Positions 16,203-27,534 of a stretch of 64,000 nt of DNA are shown in pieces. Each line of letters begins with the position of its first letter. Within the stretch, counting starts at the first letter, position 1. The notes beneath the pieces were generated by a model. The model ran no database searches. It was not told where the DNA came from and worked only from the letters and a program-made list of their open reading frames with translations. The position numbers and the translations under genes were made by a program. The DNA comes from an uncultured Roseicyclus sp. (GTDB lineage Bacteria; Pseudomonadota; Alphaproteobacteria; Rhodobacterales; Rhodobacteraceae): positions 124,001 through 188,000 of the forward strand of contig CANLEH010000005.1 of NCBI GenBank assembly GCA_947489665.1, in the 5' to 3' direction.

Positions 16203-17879
16203 TTACTCAGCCATCAAGCGGCTGACCAAAAGCGCAAGCTCCGGCTTTTTGCCAAGCTCCTGATTGCAGGTTTGCCGCACGACCCGCTTGATCGACTCCT
16301 CAAGCTTGTCGTCATCCTCAATCACTTTCGCATCAAGGCGCGGGAGTAGCTTGGCGATGTCATCCTCGATCAGCTCCTGCAAGGGCGCGCCGGAAGAACC
16401 AACTTCGGGCAGGCCCTTGAGTTGGACCCAAGCGTCTTCCAGCATTTCGTCGCCTTCATCGACGATCAGCGCCACAACGACCATGCCGTTCAGCGCCATC
16501 TTCATCCGCTCACGGATCACACCGTCGAACTGCCCGACAAAGGCTTCGCCATCCAGATAGGTGCGCCCCGTCTCGATATATTCGACAACGCCCGGCGCAT
16601 TGCCTGAAAGCTCCACGACCGAGCCATTGGGGGCCACGATCCCGGCCATACCCTTCGACGCGGCCAGGCGCGCATGTTCGCGGATGTGACGGAATTCACC
16701 GTGGCAGGGGATCAGGATCTGAGGCTTGAGCACCTCGTGCATCACCTCAAGATCAGGCCGGTTCGCATGGCCCGAGACATGGTAGAAGCCGCTATTGTCA
16801 TCGACAATCTCGACGCCAATCTCGGCCAGCGCGTTCTGGATATGCGCCACAGGCACTTCGTTGCCCGGGATCGTCTTGGACGAGAACAGGAATGTATCGC
16901 CATCCTTCAACTCATGGCCCAGGAACTTGCCCCGGCTGAGATTGGCCGACGCCGCGCGGCGTTCGCCTTGTGACCCGGTGACAATCAACATCAGGTTCTC
17001 GCGCGGGACATCCAGCGCATCTTCGGGCGATACCGTCGACGGGAAGTCGGTCAAAACGCCCGATTCCACGCCCGCCTTCACCATACGCTGCATGGCGCGC
17101 CCCATAAGGCAGATGGAGCGGCCCGCGGCAACGCCAGCCTCAGCCAAGGTCTTCACCCGTGCGATGTTAGACGCAAAGGTTGTGGCCACCACCATCCCGC
17201 TCGCCTGCGCCACAAGCGCGTTGATATGCTCAGGCAACTGGCTTTCCGAGCGGCCCGGATTGCGATTGAAGACATTTGTGGAGTCGCAGACATAGGCCAA
17301 GACGCCTTGCGCGCCGATCTCGGCCCACATGTCTTCATCAAAGGGCTCGCCCACCAGCGGATCCCGGTCGATCTTGAAGTCGCCGGAATGCACGACCCGG
17401 CCCGCTTCGGTGTCGATCACGAGGGCTGAGGCTTCGGGGATGGAGTGCGAGACGGGCGCGAAACTGACGCGGAAGGGGCCTGCTTCAACCACCTCCGGAT
17501 AGGCGCCGACCACCTTGACCATGGCACTGTCATGGCCCGCTTCTTCGATCTTTCGCGTCGCGTGGATCGCCGTGAACGTCCGGCAATAGACCGGCGCGCG
17601 CAGGCGGTTCCACAGATGGCCAACCGCGCCCACGTGGTCCTCGTGCGCGTGGGTGATGAAGATGCCATCGATGCGATCCTGACGCTCTTCCAGCCATGCC
17701 ACATCGGGCAGGATCAGATCCACACCCGGCTGCCCGTCCATATCGGGGAAGGCCACACCCACATCGGCCACGATGAACCGCTCCGCCCCTTCCGGCCCAT
17801 AGCCGTAGACATAGCAATTCATCCCAATCTCCCCCGCGCCACCGAGGGGGAGGTACATCAGCCGGTTCCGGTCTGTCAT
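16203..17879 (-). CDS. rnj: Ribonuclease J
   Basis: A 558-residue metallo-beta-lactamase/beta-CASP ribonuclease with 5'-3' exonuclease and endonuclease activity. The zinc site motif is THAHEDHVGA (about residue 75), with downstream PVSHSIPEA, HSGDFKID and the beta-CASP motif region PCHGEFRH. Alphaproteobacteria typically have one RNase J alongside RNase E. Its ATG overlaps the coaX stop by 4 bp. It is the last gene of the birA-coaX-rnj set behind nuoN, and a strong terminator follows. Confidence 0.93.
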   Translation of the reverse strand: MTDRNRLMYLPLGGAGEIGMNCYVYGYGPEGAERFIVADVGVAFPDMDGQPGVDLILPDVAWLEERQDRIDGIFITHAHEDHVGAVGHLWNRLRAPVYCRTFTAIHATRKIEEAGHDSAMVKVVGAYPEVVEAGPFRVSFAPVSHSIPEASALVIDTEAGRVVHSGDFKIDRDPLVGEPFDEDMWAEIGAQGVLAYVCDSTNVFNRNPGRSESQLPEHINALVAQASGMVVATTFASNIARVKTLAEAGVAAGRSICLMGRAMQRMVKAGVESGVLTDFPSTVSPEDALDVPRENLMLIVTGSQGERRAASANLSRGKFLGHELKDGDTFLFSSKTIPGNEVPVAHIQNALAEIGVEIVDDNSGFYHVSGHANRPDLEVMHEVLKPQILIPCHGEFRHIREHARLAASKGMAGIVAPNGSVVELSGNAPGVVEYIETGRTYLDGEAFVGQFDGVIRERMKMALNGMVVVALIVDEGDEMLEDAWVQLKGLPEVGSSGAPLQELIEDDIAKLLPRLDAKVIEDDDKLEESIKRVVRQTCNQELGKKPELALLVSRLMAE

Positions 17880-18655
17880 GAGGGGGTGTTTTCCTTGTTA
17901 TACTTATGAATGACCGTCAGGCCGTACATCGTCAGATCATCTTCGATGGTGTCAAATAGCAGTTCCCCTTGGGCGAACAAGGGGGCAAGGCCGCCCGTGC
18001 CGATGACTTTCATGGGGCGTCCGTATTCCGCTTTGATCCGTGCCGTGATGCCCTCGATCAGGCCGATATAGCCCCAGAACACACCGGATTGAATGCAGCC
18101 CACCGTATTGGTGCCGATCACTTGATCAGGCTTGGTGATATCCACATGCGGCAGGGCTGCAGCGCCAAGCGCCAGCGCCTCAAGCGAGAGATTCACACCC
18201 GGCGCGATCACCCCGCCCACATAGGCGCCATCCTCGGCCACAACGTCGAAATTGGTGGCGGTACCGAAATCAACCACCACGCAATCCCCGCCGTGGCGTG
18301 CAAAGGCCCCTGCGGCATTGGCGAGGCGGTCAGGGCCCACGCCTGTGCCGTAATCGACGCGCGGATCAATGGGCAGAGCACAGTCAGGCTTTCCAACGAC
18401 CCAAGGGCGCAAGCCGAAGAACCGGTCGCAGAAGACGCGCAGGTTGAAAACCACGCGCGGCACGGTGGAGGAGATGATCACATCATCAATCTGTGGGTCG
18501 ATGCCGTAATGGCCAAGCAGGGTCGAGAACCAGGTGAAATAGGCGTCCGCCGTGCGGGAATGGTGGGTGGAGGTTCGCAGCGTGCACAGCCAGCTTTCCC
18601 CATCCCAGATCGAGAAGACGGTGTTCGTGTTGCCGCAATCAATGCAAAGGAGCAT
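17876..18655 (-). CDS. coaX: Type III pantothenate kinase
   Basis: A 259-residue ASKHA-fold kinase that phosphorylates pantothenate, the first step of coenzyme A synthesis. The N-terminus LLCIDCGNTNTVFSIWDG is the phosphate-binding motif; DYGTGVGPDRLANA and VVDFGTATNFDVV are the family's substrate and catalytic motifs. It lies between birA and rnj, with a 4-bp overlap into rnj, as commonly seen in Rhodobacteraceae. Confidence 0.95.
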   Translation of the reverse strand: MLLCIDCGNTNTVFSIWDGESWLCTLRTSTHHSRTADAYFTWFSTLLGHYGIDPQIDDVIISSTVPRVVFNLRVFCDRFFGLRPWVVGKPDCALPIDPRVDYGTGVGPDRLANAAGAFARHGGDCVVVDFGTATNFDVVAEDGAYVGGVIAPGVNLSLEALALGAAALPHVDITKPDQVIGTNTVGCIQSGVFWGYIGLIEGITARIKAEYGRPMKVIGTGGLAPLFAQGELLFDTIEDDLTMYGLTVIHKYNKENTPS

Positions 18656-18667
18656 ATTGGCCTCCCC

Positions 18668-19417
18668 CTAGAAATAGATGTCCGCCGCCGCAATCCGACG
18701 CGGGCCTTTGGGTGTTTCAAGCACAAGGTTGCCCGTCTCGTCCACGTCCGCGAAGGTTCCTGTGACCTCCTCACTCGGCAAGCGGGCGGTAATGACCTCT
18801 CCCCTGCGGGCTGCGTGGGACAGCCAGGCGGTGCGCGTCGGGCCGAAGCCGTAAGTGGTAAGGCTCGCCTCATGGCGAGCGAATGCGGGGGCGAGGGCAT
18901 CGAGCAAAGCCTCGGGTTGGGCCGTCACCCCGATCTCGCGCAGCGAGACAGGGGCCACCGCCCGAGGCTCCAGTGCGGAGGCGTCTGGCACGGCGGCAAG
19001 GTTCACGCCGATGCCGATGATCAGATGGCTCACGCCGCCTGCCCCGTCACCCACGCTCTCCAACAGGATACCGGCCAGTTTTCCGCCGTGCAGAAGCACG
19101 TCGTTGGGCCATTTCAGGGAAAGCGCAGCGTCCGGGCATCCCACCGCAATTAGGGCATCCCGCAACGCAAGCGACGCCGTGAAGGACCGCAGCGCGATCT
19201 GCTCGACTGGCCCACTGGGGCGCATCGTGAGGGACGCCGCAAAATTGCCAGCGGGCATCGACCAGCCCCGGCCCCGTCGGCCACGCGCAGCCGTTTGGTT
19301 CAAGGCCAGCACCCATTCCGGGGCCGCGAGCGTTGCGGCGGAGCGCGCTGCCTCAGCCATTGTGCTGTCGGTTTCAGCCAGGACGCGACGGCCCACGCCA
19401 GCGGGCCAATCGCCCAT
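18668..19417 (-). CDS. birA: Biotin--[acetyl-CoA-carboxylase] ligase
   Basis: A 249-residue ligase that activates biotin to biotinyl-AMP and attaches it to carboxylase carrier domains. The motif RGRRGRGWSMPAGN (about residues 45-58) is the biotinyl-AMP binding loop; LSLKWPNDVLL supplies the conserved KWPND. There is no N-terminal DNA-binding domain, so it is the enzyme-only type. It starts 2 bp after the nuoN stop region, so it is probably expressed with nuo. A likely target in this window is the carboxylase alpha subunit at 48274-50193. Confidence 0.93.
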   Translation of the reverse strand: MGDWPAGVGRRVLAETDSTMAEAARSAATLAAPEWVLALNQTAARGRRGRGWSMPAGNFAASLTMRPSGPVEQIALRSFTASLALRDALIAVGCPDAALSLKWPNDVLLHGGKLAGILLESVGDGAGGVSHLIIGIGVNLAAVPDASALEPRAVAPVSLREIGVTAQPEALLDALAPAFARHEASLTTYGFGPTRTAWLSHAARRGEVITARLPSEEVTGTFADVDETGNLVLETPKGPRRIAAADIYF

Positions 19418-19418
19418 G

Positions 19419-20864
19419 TCAGCGGGTCAGCATGGCGGCGGCAAGTTCCGCCGGGCCTTCGATCCCGAACAGGTTGATCCCTGGTACCCAGCCCAGGCCG
19501 ATGACCAGCGCCATCGCGACCAAGCCAATATAGGTGGCAAGACCCATCCGCCCGTCCAGCCCCTCGCGCGCCTCGCCGAAATACATCAGGTAGACGATGC
19601 GGATATAGTAGAACGCGCCGATGACCGAGGCGATCACGCCTGCGATTGCGAGCCAGACCATTTCGGCCTCAACCGCCGCCGCCAGAACGGCATATTTGCC
19701 AAAGAAGCCCAGAAGTGGCGGGACGCCAGCAAGGCTGAACATCAGCACCAGCAACGCCATGGCTTTGCCCGGCTCTTTCGATGCGAAGGCGCTGAGCGAA
19801 GAGATGTCGGTCACATGCCGCCCGTCGCGTTCCATCGTCAGGATGAACGCGAAAGTGCCGATGTTCATGGCCACATAGATCGCCATGTAAATCAGCATGG
19901 CTTCAACACCGACAGCCGTGCCAGCCGCCAACCCCATCAACGCAAAGCCCATGTGCGAGATAGAGGAATAGGCCATAAGGCGCTTGATATCCGTCTGCCC
20001 AATTGCGGCGATGGCCCCGAGGAACATCGACACGACGGCCAAGAACGCCACGACCTGCTGCCAATCACCCACCACGCCACCAAAGGCGTCATGCACAACC
20101 CGTGCGAACAGCGCCATCGCGGCAACCTTGGGCGCGGTCGCAAAGAGCGCGGTCACTGGCGTCGGGGAGCCTTCGTAAACATCCGGCGTCCACATGTGGA
20201 ACGGCGCGGCCGAGACCTTGAACGCCAGACCCGCCAAGATGAAAACAAGGCCAAACAGCAGGCCAAGCGACAGCTCGCCGTTCGCCGCGTCGATGATGCC
20301 CGCGAATTGGGTCGTCCCCGCAAAGCCGTAGGTCAGCGAGATGCCGTAAAGCAGCAGACCCGAGGACAGCGCGCCGAGGACGAAGTATTTCAAACCCGCC
20401 TCCGTCGACCGCACGCTATCGCGGCGCAGCGAGGCCACGACGTAGAGGGCCAGCGACTGAAGCTCCAACCCCATGTAAAGCGCCAGCATGTCACCGGCAG
20501 AAACCATGATCATCATGCCGACGACCGCCAACACGATCAGCATTGGGAATTCGAACCGGAGAAGGCCCGTCTTGCTCATGTAATCCTGGCTGATCGCCAG
20601 AATGCCCGCCGCCGCCAGAAGGATGGTGATTTTCGCAAACCGGCTGAACGCATCATCGACGAACATGCCATCAAAAGCTGTGCGCGCACCCGCGCCAGTC
20701 ACGCCGATGTAGAACGCCATAATGACGAATAGCAGCGCGGTGCCCCAGGTCAGTGCGGCCGCAAGCCCGTCTTTCGAGGTATAGACCGCCGCCATCAACC
20801 CGCCCATCGCAAACAGCGACAGGACGATTTCCGGCGTCAGGATGGCAAGATCAGCACTCAGCAT
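19419..20864 (-). CDS. nuoN: NADH-quinone oxidoreductase subunit N
   Basis: 481 residues, about 14 membrane helices, one of the three antiporter-like proton-pumping subunits of complex I. The proton channel signatures include the Glu/Lys-bearing helices ([13 protein letters not shown] and [20 protein letters not shown]). It is the last structural gene of the nuo operon, 9 bp after nuoM and followed directly by birA. Confidence 0.95.
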   Translation of the reverse strand: MLSADLAILTPEIVLSLFAMGGLMAAVYTSKDGLAAALTWGTALLFVIMAFYIGVTGAGARTAFDGMFVDDAFSRFAKITILLAAAGILAISQDYMSKTGLLRFEFPMLIVLAVVGMMIMVSAGDMLALYMGLELQSLALYVVASLRRDSVRSTEAGLKYFVLGALSSGLLLYGISLTYGFAGTTQFAGIIDAANGELSLGLLFGLVFILAGLAFKVSAAPFHMWTPDVYEGSPTPVTALFATAPKVAAMALFARVVHDAFGGVVGDWQQVVAFLAVVSMFLGAIAAIGQTDIKRLMAYSSISHMGFALMGLAAGTAVGVEAMLIYMAIYVAMNIGTFAFILTMERDGRHVTDISSLSAFASKEPGKAMALLVLMFSLAGVPPLLGFFGKYAVLAAAVEAEMVWLAIAGVIASVIGAFYYIRIVYLMYFGEAREGLDGRMGLATYIGLVAMALVIGLGWVPGINLFGIEGPAELAAAMLTR

Positions 20865-20873
20865 CGGTCTACC

Positions 20874-22418
20874 TCAGTGGTTCGCGGCGACATGGGTAAG
20901 CGGCTCAAACGCCGCCACGGCCACATCATAGTTTTCGACAAGGGCGCCAACCGAGGGGCCGATCACATCGGTCACAAGGCTCGGGTAGACGCCCAGAAGG
21001 ATGGTCATCACGATCAGCGGCGCGAAGATCGCACGCTCCCGTGGGGTGATGTCTTGGATGGTCTTGAGGCTTTCCTTGATCAGATCGCCAAACACGACCC
21101 GGCGGTAGAGCCACAGGGCGTAGCAAGCGCTCAGGATCACACCGGTTGCGGCGAAGACGCCGACCCATGTGTTGACCTGGAAAACTCCGATCAGTGTCAG
21201 GAACTCACCGACGAAGCCCGAGGTGCCCGGCAGGCCCACATTGGCCATCGTGAACAGCATGAAAATCAGCGCATAGGCCGGCATCCGCACCACCAGGCCG
21301 CCGTAAGCGTCGATGTCGCGCGTATGCATCCGGTCGTAGATCACGCCGACACACAAGAACAACGCGCCGGAGATGAAGCCGTGGCTGATCATCTGGAAAA
21401 TTGCACCGTCCACGCCGTTCTGGTTCGCTGCAAAAATCCCCATCGTCACAAAGCCCATGTGGGCGACCGAGGAATAGGCGATCAGCTTTTTCATATCCTC
21501 CTGCACCATCGCCACAAGCGAGGTGTAGACGATGGCGATCACGCTCAGCCAAAGAACCAACGGCGCCAGAAGATCTGAGGCGACCGGGAACATCGGCAAG
21601 CTGAACCGAAGGAACCCGTAGCCCCCCATCTTCAGCAGAACCGCCGCCAGTATGACCGACCCCGCCGTGGGCGCCTGCACGTGCGCGTCGGGCAGCCAAG
21701 TGTGGACAGGCCACATCGGCATCTTCACCGCGAAGCTCGCGAAGAAGGCGAGGAACAGCATCGTCTGCAACCCGCCGATCACCTGAATACCCAAGACGCT
21801 GAACGTCTCTGTCGCGAAATTATGGGTCAGAAGCTGCGTGATGTCGGCCGTGCCCGCATCCACATACATCGCGATCATCGCGACCAGCATCAGGACCGAC
21901 CCGAGGAAGGTGTAGAGGAAGAACTTGAAGCTCGCGTAGATGCGGTTCTTGCCGCCCCAGATGCCGATGATCAGGAACATCGGGATCAGACCAGCCTCGA
22001 AGAACAAGTAAAACAGGACCAGATCCAGCGCCACAAAGACGCCGATCATCAGCGTCTCAAGCACCAACATCGCGATCATGTATTCCTTCACGCGATGCGT
22101 CACCCCCCAGCAGGACGCAATGGTGATGGGCATCAGGAAGGTCGTCAGCATCACGAACAGGATCGAGATGCCGTCAACACCGACGCGGTATTGCAGACCG
22201 AAGAGCCATTCGCTCTCCTCAACCATCTGGAAGCCAGTGTTCGACGCGTCGAATTGCACCAGCAGGAACAGCGACACAAGGAACGTGGCCGCCGTTGCCG
22301 CGAAGGCCAACCGCTTGGCGTTGAGCTGCGCCGCTTCGTCATCGCCGCGCAGGAACACGGCCATGATGATGGCTGCGACCGCAGGCAGGAAGGTAACGAT
22401 GGAGATCAGGTTATCCAT
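20874..22418 (-). CDS. nuoM: NADH-quinone oxidoreductase subunit M
   Basis: 514 residues, polytopic, antiporter-like subunit of complex I. Key helices are visible: [20 protein letters not shown] with the essential Glu, and [22 protein letters not shown] with the channel lysine. It lies 6 bp after nuoL and 9 bp before nuoN. Confidence 0.96.
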   Translation of the reverse strand: MDNLISIVTFLPAVAAIIMAVFLRGDDEAAQLNAKRLAFAATAATFLVSLFLLVQFDASNTGFQMVEESEWLFGLQYRVGVDGISILFVMLTTFLMPITIASCWGVTHRVKEYMIAMLVLETLMIGVFVALDLVLFYLFFEAGLIPMFLIIGIWGGKNRIYASFKFFLYTFLGSVLMLVAMIAMYVDAGTADITQLLTHNFATETFSVLGIQVIGGLQTMLFLAFFASFAVKMPMWPVHTWLPDAHVQAPTAGSVILAAVLLKMGGYGFLRFSLPMFPVASDLLAPLVLWLSVIAIVYTSLVAMVQEDMKKLIAYSSVAHMGFVTMGIFAANQNGVDGAIFQMISHGFISGALFLCVGVIYDRMHTRDIDAYGGLVVRMPAYALIFMLFTMANVGLPGTSGFVGEFLTLIGVFQVNTWVGVFAATGVILSACYALWLYRRVVFGDLIKESLKTIQDITPRERAIFAPLIVMTILLGVYPSLVTDVIGPSVGALVENYDVAVAAFEPLTHVAANH

Positions 22419-22424
22419 GATGTC

Positions 22425-24587
22425 TTATCCTGCGCTCAGAGTCATCCAGGTGATGAGGATCACGATCCCCAGCACCATGGCGAAGGCGTAGTGGAAGATG
22501 TAGCCGGACTGCAGCCGGTTCAGCGTGCGCGTGAAGAACGGCACGATTCCCATGGCCAACCCGTTGATGCCGCCGTCGATGACGGCGCCATCGCCGCCTT
22601 TCCAGAGAAACCGGCCGAGCCATTTCGCGGGTCGCACGAGGAGGAAATCGTAAGCCTCGTCGAAGTACCACTTGTTCAGCAGGAAGTTATAGATCGGCCG
22701 CTGCTGCGCCGCGAGACGCCCCGGCAGAGACGGGTTCACGATGTAGAATAAGTAGGCTGTCAGGAAGCCAAGGACCATCGACACGAAGGGCGCGAGTTTG
22801 ACCCAGACGGGCACCGAATGCGCATCGTTCAAGACATGGTTGTCCGGCGCGTGGTGGATCGCCCCCTCGCCCGGCGCGCCGGTGAAGACGTAGTGCGTGT
22901 CATAGCTGGCATCGGCGTAGTCCTCGTCGCCATGGCCATCATCCGCGTACTCTTCTTCGTCTGCATGCTCCTCGTCACCATGGGCCGCATCTGCATGCTC
23001 TTCGCCATGATGTTCTTCGGCTGCGTAGGGCACGCCGAAGAACTGGGCGACGTAGTTCGTCTTCCCGAAGAAGCTGCCATACCAGACCATGCCCGCGAAC
23101 ACTGCACCAACGGCCAGCGCACCAAGCGGCACCAGCATCGTCATCGGGCTTTCATGGGCGTGGTCGTGGGTGTGCTTATCGCCCCTTGGCTCGCCGTAAA
23201 AGGTCAGGAACATCAGGCGCCAGCTGTAGAAGCTGGTAAAGAGCGCGCCGATCACCAGCGCCCAGAAGGCGAAGTTGCCGAGGTCTCCGCCAAAGGCGTA
23301 GGCCGACTCAATGACGGCATCCTTCGACACAAAGCCTGCAAAGCCGACCGGGAAACCGAAGTAGAGCAACGGAATACCGACACCGGTGATCGCCAGCGTG
23401 CCGATCATCATCGCCCAGAACGTGTAAGGCAGTTTGTGCCGCAACCCGCCGTAATTCCGCATGTCCTGCTCGTGGTGCATGCCGTGGATCACGGAGCCCG
23501 CGCCAAGGAACAGCATCGCCTTGAAGAAGGCGTGGGTCAGCAGGTGGAACATCGCGACCGAGTAGACGCCCACACCTGCGGCCACGAACATATAGCCAAG
23601 CTGGGACATGGTCGAATAGGCGATCACGCGCTTGATGTCGTTCTGCACCAGGCCGATCGTGGCCGCGACAAAGGCAGACAGCGCGCCGACGATGATGATG
23701 AAATTGCCAGCCAGAGGCGCATATTCGATCAGCGGCGACATGCGGCAAACCAGGAACACACCCGCCGTCACCATGGTTGCCGCGTGGATCAGGGCCGACA
23801 CAGGAGTCGGGCCTTCCATGGCGTCGGGCAGCCAGACATGCAGCAACAACTGCGCCGATTTACCCATCGCCCCGATGAAGAGGAAGAAGGCGATCATCTC
23901 GACCGCATTCAACTCCATGCCGAGGAACGTGATCGACATGCCTGCGATCTCTTCGCCCATCGGCAGAATCACGTCGAACTGGATCGAGTCCGTCATCCAG
24001 AAGATCGCGAAGATGCCGATGAGAAAGCCGAAATCTCCTACCCGGTTGGCAATGAACGCTTTCATGGCTGCCGCACCGGCGGAGGGCTTGCGGTAGTAGA
24101 ACCCGATCAAAAGGTAGGACGCGACGCCCACGCCTTCCCAGCCGAAGAAGAGCTGCAAAAGGTTGTCCGCCGTCACCAGCATCAGCATCGCAAAGGTGAA
24201 GAACGACAGGTAGGCGAAGAACCGGGGGCGGTAGCTTTCGCCCTCCTTGAAGTTCTCGTCATGGGCCATGTAGCCGAAGGAATAGAGGTGGACCAAAGCC
24301 GACACAGAGGTGATCACAATCAGCATGATCGCGGTCAGCCGGTCGATCCGGATCGCCCAATCGGTGAAGAGCGTGCCGCTCTCGATCCAGGTCAGAATGC
24401 TCTCTGTGTAGTAGCCGTTGGCGTGCGCACTGGGGTCGAAGGTCAGGAAGATGACCCACGACAAAAGGCAGGAAATCCCCAGGCCGATTGTTGCAACGAC
24501 ACATGCACCTTGTTCGCCGATCAACCTCCAGGAGAACCCGCAAATGAGCGCGCCGATGAGAGGGGCAAAGAGGATGATTTGTTCCAT
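22425..24587 (-). CDS. nuoL: NADH-quinone oxidoreductase subunit L
   Basis: 720 residues, the largest antiporter-like pump subunit of complex I, with the long lateral helix at the C-terminus. Signature segments are [19 protein letters not shown] and [32 protein letters not shown]. An unusual loop of about 45 residues (near 520-565) is packed with His, Glu and Asp (for example [20 protein letters not shown]); it lies between late transmembrane helices, not in the proton channel. It is longer than E. coli NuoL mainly because of this loop. Confidence 0.95.
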   Translation of the reverse strand: MEQIILFAPLIGALICGFSWRLIGEQGACVVATIGLGISCLLSWVIFLTFDPSAHANGYYTESILTWIESGTLFTDWAIRIDRLTAIMLIVITSVSALVHLYSFGYMAHDENFKEGESYRPRFFAYLSFFTFAMLMLVTADNLLQLFFGWEGVGVASYLLIGFYYRKPSAGAAAMKAFIANRVGDFGFLIGIFAIFWMTDSIQFDVILPMGEEIAGMSITFLGMELNAVEMIAFFLFIGAMGKSAQLLLHVWLPDAMEGPTPVSALIHAATMVTAGVFLVCRMSPLIEYAPLAGNFIIIVGALSAFVAATIGLVQNDIKRVIAYSTMSQLGYMFVAAGVGVYSVAMFHLLTHAFFKAMLFLGAGSVIHGMHHEQDMRNYGGLRHKLPYTFWAMMIGTLAITGVGIPLLYFGFPVGFAGFVSKDAVIESAYAFGGDLGNFAFWALVIGALFTSFYSWRLMFLTFYGEPRGDKHTHDHAHESPMTMLVPLGALAVGAVFAGMVWYGSFFGKTNYVAQFFGVPYAAEEHHGEEHADAAHGDEEHADEEEYADDGHGDEDYADASYDTHYVFTGAPGEGAIHHAPDNHVLNDAHSVPVWVKLAPFVSMVLGFLTAYLFYIVNPSLPGRLAAQQRPIYNFLLNKWYFDEAYDFLLVRPAKWLGRFLWKGGDGAVIDGGINGLAMGIVPFFTRTLNRLQSGYIFHYAFAMVLGIVILITWMTLSAG

Positions 24588-24593
24588 GCCGGC

Positions 24594-24902
24594 TTACCCC
24601 TTCAGATTGTCGAACGCTTCCACGTCGACCGTGCCGCGGTTGCGGAAGAAACAGACAAGGATGGCAAGGCCAATCGCGGCCTCAGCCGCCGCAACCGTCA
24701 GGATGAACAGGGTGAAGACCTGGCCCGTCAGATCGCCCAGGAACGAGGAGAACGCGACCATGTTGATGTTTACGCTGAGCAGCATCAACTCCAACGACAT
24801 CAGGATGATGATGACATTCTTCCGGTTCAGGAAGATGCCGAAAATCCCAATGACAAACAGCGCCGCCGCCACCGTCAAGTAATGTTCAAGACCTATGGTC
24901 AT
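24594..24902 (-). CDS. nuoK: NADH-quinone oxidoreductase subunit K
   Basis: 102 residues with three membrane helices, part of the E-channel region of complex I. Conserved Glu residues sit in [16 protein letters not shown] and [14 protein letters not shown]. It lies 6 bp before nuoL and 52 bp after nuoJ. Confidence 0.96.
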   Translation of the reverse strand: MTIGLEHYLTVAAALFVIGIFGIFLNRKNVIIILMSLELMLLSVNINMVAFSSFLGDLTGQVFTLFILTVAAAEAAIGLAILVCFFRNRGTVDVEAFDNLKG

Positions 24903-24954
24903 GTCTGTCCCTCCGGGGATGTTCCCCGATTAGTCGTTCTTGCGTGGCAGCGCC

Positions 24955-25569
24955 TTAAAGGCCTTGCCCCGGCTTTACATCCTTCAATTCCATTGCCTGC
25001 GCCGGGTCACGCATCATCTGGGCAACAGGGTTCTGGCGCTTGACGTCCACGCGGTGGCGCAGCGTCAGCACAATGGCCCCGACCATCGCGACCAGCAGGA
25101 TCAGGCCGGAAATCTGAAACATCAGGAAGTAGTCGTCATAAAGGATCAGGCCCAGGGCCTGGGTGTTATGCGCCACATCCAAAGGTGGCGCAGGGTTGCC
25201 TAGCCGTTGGTCGATCCCATCGGAGAACTCCCAAGATCCATAGGCCAGCGTCAGCTGCATCAACAAAACAACGCCGATCAGCCCCGCGACCGGCACATAT
25301 TTCGCCATCTCGGCCTTCAGCTCGGCAAAATCGACGTCGAGCATCATCACCACGAACAGGAACAGCACCGCGACGGCGCCCACATAGACGATGATCAGCA
25401 GCATCGCGACGAATTCCGCGCCAAGCAGCACGAAAAGACCCGCCGCACTCAAGAACGCGAGGATCAGCCACAAAACCGAATGCACCGGGTTCTTTGATGC
25501 GACCGTGAACAGCCCGCCGGTGATCACCGACAGCGCAAACAGGTAGAAGGTGAAATCAGCTACAGTCAT
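24955..25569 (-). CDS. nuoJ: NADH-quinone oxidoreductase subunit J
   Basis: 204 residues, five membrane helices, part of the quinone-proximal proton path of complex I. The conserved segment [20 protein letters not shown] is intact. Its ATG overlaps the stop of the carboxymuconolactone-decarboxylase-like gene by 4 bp, indicating coupled translation with that non-nuo gene. Confidence 0.95.
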   Translation of the reverse strand: MTVADFTFYLFALSVITGGLFTVASKNPVHSVLWLILAFLSAAGLFVLLGAEFVAMLLIIVYVGAVAVLFLFVVMMLDVDFAELKAEMAKYVPVAGLIGVVLLMQLTLAYGSWEFSDGIDQRLGNPAPPLDVAHNTQALGLILYDDYFLMFQISGLILLVAMVGAIVLTLRHRVDVKRQNPVAQMMRDPAQAMELKDVKPGQGL

Positions 25570-25973
25570 GCCTCGTCCCCTTGGATCGCCTCTTGCGCCA
25601 GTTCCATGGCCTTTGTCATTGCGGGAACGCCGCCGAACATTGCAGCCACGCCAATGGTTTCCGCGATTTCCTGCTGCGTGGCACCCGCCTCAATCGCGTG
25701 GCGCACGGTCAGCCGGATCTGCGCCTCGGCCACAGCGCCCTGCACTGTCAGCCCCAGAAGGGTCAGTAATAGGCGCGTTTTGGCGTCCAGCCCGCCCGGG
25801 TTGAACTGCTTGCCCATGAACGCTTCCAGCATTTCAGCCGGAACCGTGGGCCACATCTTGTCTATGGACGAGGGCGTAAACGAGGTCATCGCCGGATTGA
25901 CCGCCTTCAGCCATTCCTGCGTCATGTCCTGCGTCTGCTTGAACAGCGCCTCAAAAGGGTTCGCGTCACTCAT
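25566..25973 (-). CDS. Carboxymuconolactone decarboxylase-like protein inside the nuo operon
   Basis: 135 residues of the AhpD-like CMD fold: [20 protein letters not shown], then [40 protein letters not shown]. Many members have a C-x-x-C redox pair, which is absent here, so peroxidase activity is unlikely. The gene overlaps nuoI and nuoJ by 4 bp on each side, so it is made with complex I. An accessory role in assembly or function is plausible but not shown. Confidence 0.8.
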   Translation of the reverse strand: MSDANPFEALFKQTQDMTQEWLKAVNPAMTSFTPSSIDKMWPTVPAEMLEAFMGKQFNPGGLDAKTRLLLTLLGLTVQGAVAEAQIRLTVRHAIEAGATQQEIAETIGVAAMFGGVPAMTKAMELAQEAIQGDEA

Positions 25974-26464
25974 CGGTAGGGCGCGTCCAGCTCTAGGTTC
26001 TTGGCAATCGCCGCTTCCCAGCGTTCGCCGTTATCGAGAAGCTTTTCCTTGTCGTAGAACAGCTCTTCGCGGGTCTCTGTGGCGAATTCGAAATTCGGCC
26101 CTTCGACGATGGCATCGACCGGGCAGGCCTCCTGACAAAAGCCGCAATAGATGCACTTCGTCATGTCGATGTCGTAGCGGGTGGTGCGGCGAGAGCCATC
26201 TTCGCGCGGCTCGGCGTCGATCGTAATGGCCTGTGCCGGGCAAACGGCCTCGCACAGCTTGCAGGCAATGCAGCGCTCTTCGCCATTCGGATAGCGGCGC
26301 AAGGCATGCTCGCCGCGGAAACGCGGAGACAGCGGGCCTTTTTCGTGCGGGTAGTTCACCGTGACCTTGGGCGAGAAGAAGTACTTCATGCCAAGCCCGA
26401 AGGCTTTGAAGAAGTCCGTGAACAGGAAGTATTTCGCCGCACGGGTATAGTCGATCTGGGTCAT
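25970..26464 (-). CDS. nuoI: NADH-quinone oxidoreductase subunit I
   Basis: 164 residues, peripheral arm subunit that carries clusters N6a and N6b. The two ferredoxin motifs are [16 protein letters not shown] and [16 protein letters not shown]. Size and motif order fit the family. It lies 3 bp after nuoH. Confidence 0.97.
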   Translation of the reverse strand: MTQIDYTRAAKYFLFTDFFKAFGLGMKYFFSPKVTVNYPHEKGPLSPRFRGEHALRRYPNGEERCIACKLCEAVCPAQAITIDAEPREDGSRRTTRYDIDMTKCIYCGFCQEACPVDAIVEGPNFEFATETREELFYDKEKLLDNGERWEAAIAKNLELDAPYR

Positions 26465-26467
26465 TGA

Positions 26468-27493
26468 TCAGCCTCCGATCGCAAAGCGGGCGTAGAACCC
26501 GCCGAACACTTCAAATTTCGCCATGAACGCCACGAACACGACCCAGAAGAGCGAGAAGGGCAGGAACACTTTCCATCCCAGACGCATCAGCTGGTCGTAG
26601 CGGTAGCGCGGCACAATCGCCTTCACCATCGAGATGGCGAAGAACACCAACAGCATCTTGCCCACCATCCAAAGCGCGCCGTCAGGCAGACCTGGGATAG
26701 GCGACAGCCAGCCGCCGAAGAACAGCAGCGTCATCAACGCGCACATCAGGAAGATGGCGATATATTCGCCCGCCATGAACAACAGGAACGGCGTGGCAGA
26801 GTATTCGACCTGATAACCTGCGACCAGTTCCGACTCAGCCTCCGGTAGATCGAAGGGCGGGCGGTTGGTTTCAGCCAGCGCGCTCACGAAAAACAGCATC
26901 ACCATCGGCAGGTGCGGCAGCCAATACCAGCCAAGCAGGCCGTATCCGGTGTCTTGCGCAGCGACAATGTTGCCGAAATTCATGGACCCGGTGGAGATGA
27001 TCACACCGATGATGATGAGGCCAATGGAGACCTCGTAGGAGATCATCTGCGCGGCAGAGCGCAACGATCCGAGGAACGGGTATTTCGAGTTACTCGCCCA
27101 CCCGCCCATGATCACGCCGTACACCTCCAGCGAGGACATGGCGAAGACATAGAGAATGGCAACGTTCAGATCGGCCAAGACCCATGTATCGTTGAACGGA
27201 ATCACCGCCCAGGCGATGATCGCCAGCACGAAAGAAGTCAGCGGCGCGATGAAGAAAACCGGCCTGTCGGCACCCGCAGGTACCACCACTTCTTTGATGA
27301 TATATTTGAACGCGTCGGCCACGGCCTGAAGCAAGCCAAAGGCACCCACCACGTTTGGGCCTCGGCGCATCATCACGGCAGCCCAGATCTTGCGGTCGCC
27401 ATAAACCAGCATCAACAGCGAGATCATCACGAAAGCGATCACCAGCAGGCATTGCCCCGCTATGATGAGGATGCTGAACAGAAGCTCGTTCAT
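26468..27493 (-). CDS. nuoH: NADH-quinone oxidoreductase subunit H
   Basis: 341 residues, eight or nine membrane helices, forms much of the quinone-binding chamber of complex I. The conserved loops [19 protein letters not shown] and [19 protein letters not shown] are present. It lies 41 bp after the accessory lipoprotein gene that separates it from nuoG. Confidence 0.97.
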   Translation of the reverse strand: MNELLFSILIIAGQCLLVIAFVMISLLMLVYGDRKIWAAVMMRRGPNVVGAFGLLQAVADAFKYIIKEVVVPAGADRPVFFIAPLTSFVLAIIAWAVIPFNDTWVLADLNVAILYVFAMSSLEVYGVIMGGWASNSKYPFLGSLRSAAQMISYEVSIGLIIIGVIISTGSMNFGNIVAAQDTGYGLLGWYWLPHLPMVMLFFVSALAETNRPPFDLPEAESELVAGYQVEYSATPFLLFMAGEYIAIFLMCALMTLLFFGGWLSPIPGLPDGALWMVGKMLLVFFAISMVKAIVPRYRYDQLMRLGWKVFLPFSLFWVVFVAFMAKFEVFGGFYARFAIGG

Positions 27494-27534
27494 CGGTCGT
27501 TTGTCCCTTGGCTCGGGGCCTTTCGGTCACCTTA

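Noticed and set aside
18855-25043. Long plus-strand frames (625 and 741 codons) opposite birA and nuo genes
   Set aside because: They are rich in His, Arg, Gln and Asp, as expected from the reverse complement of membrane-protein genes, and have no start signals.
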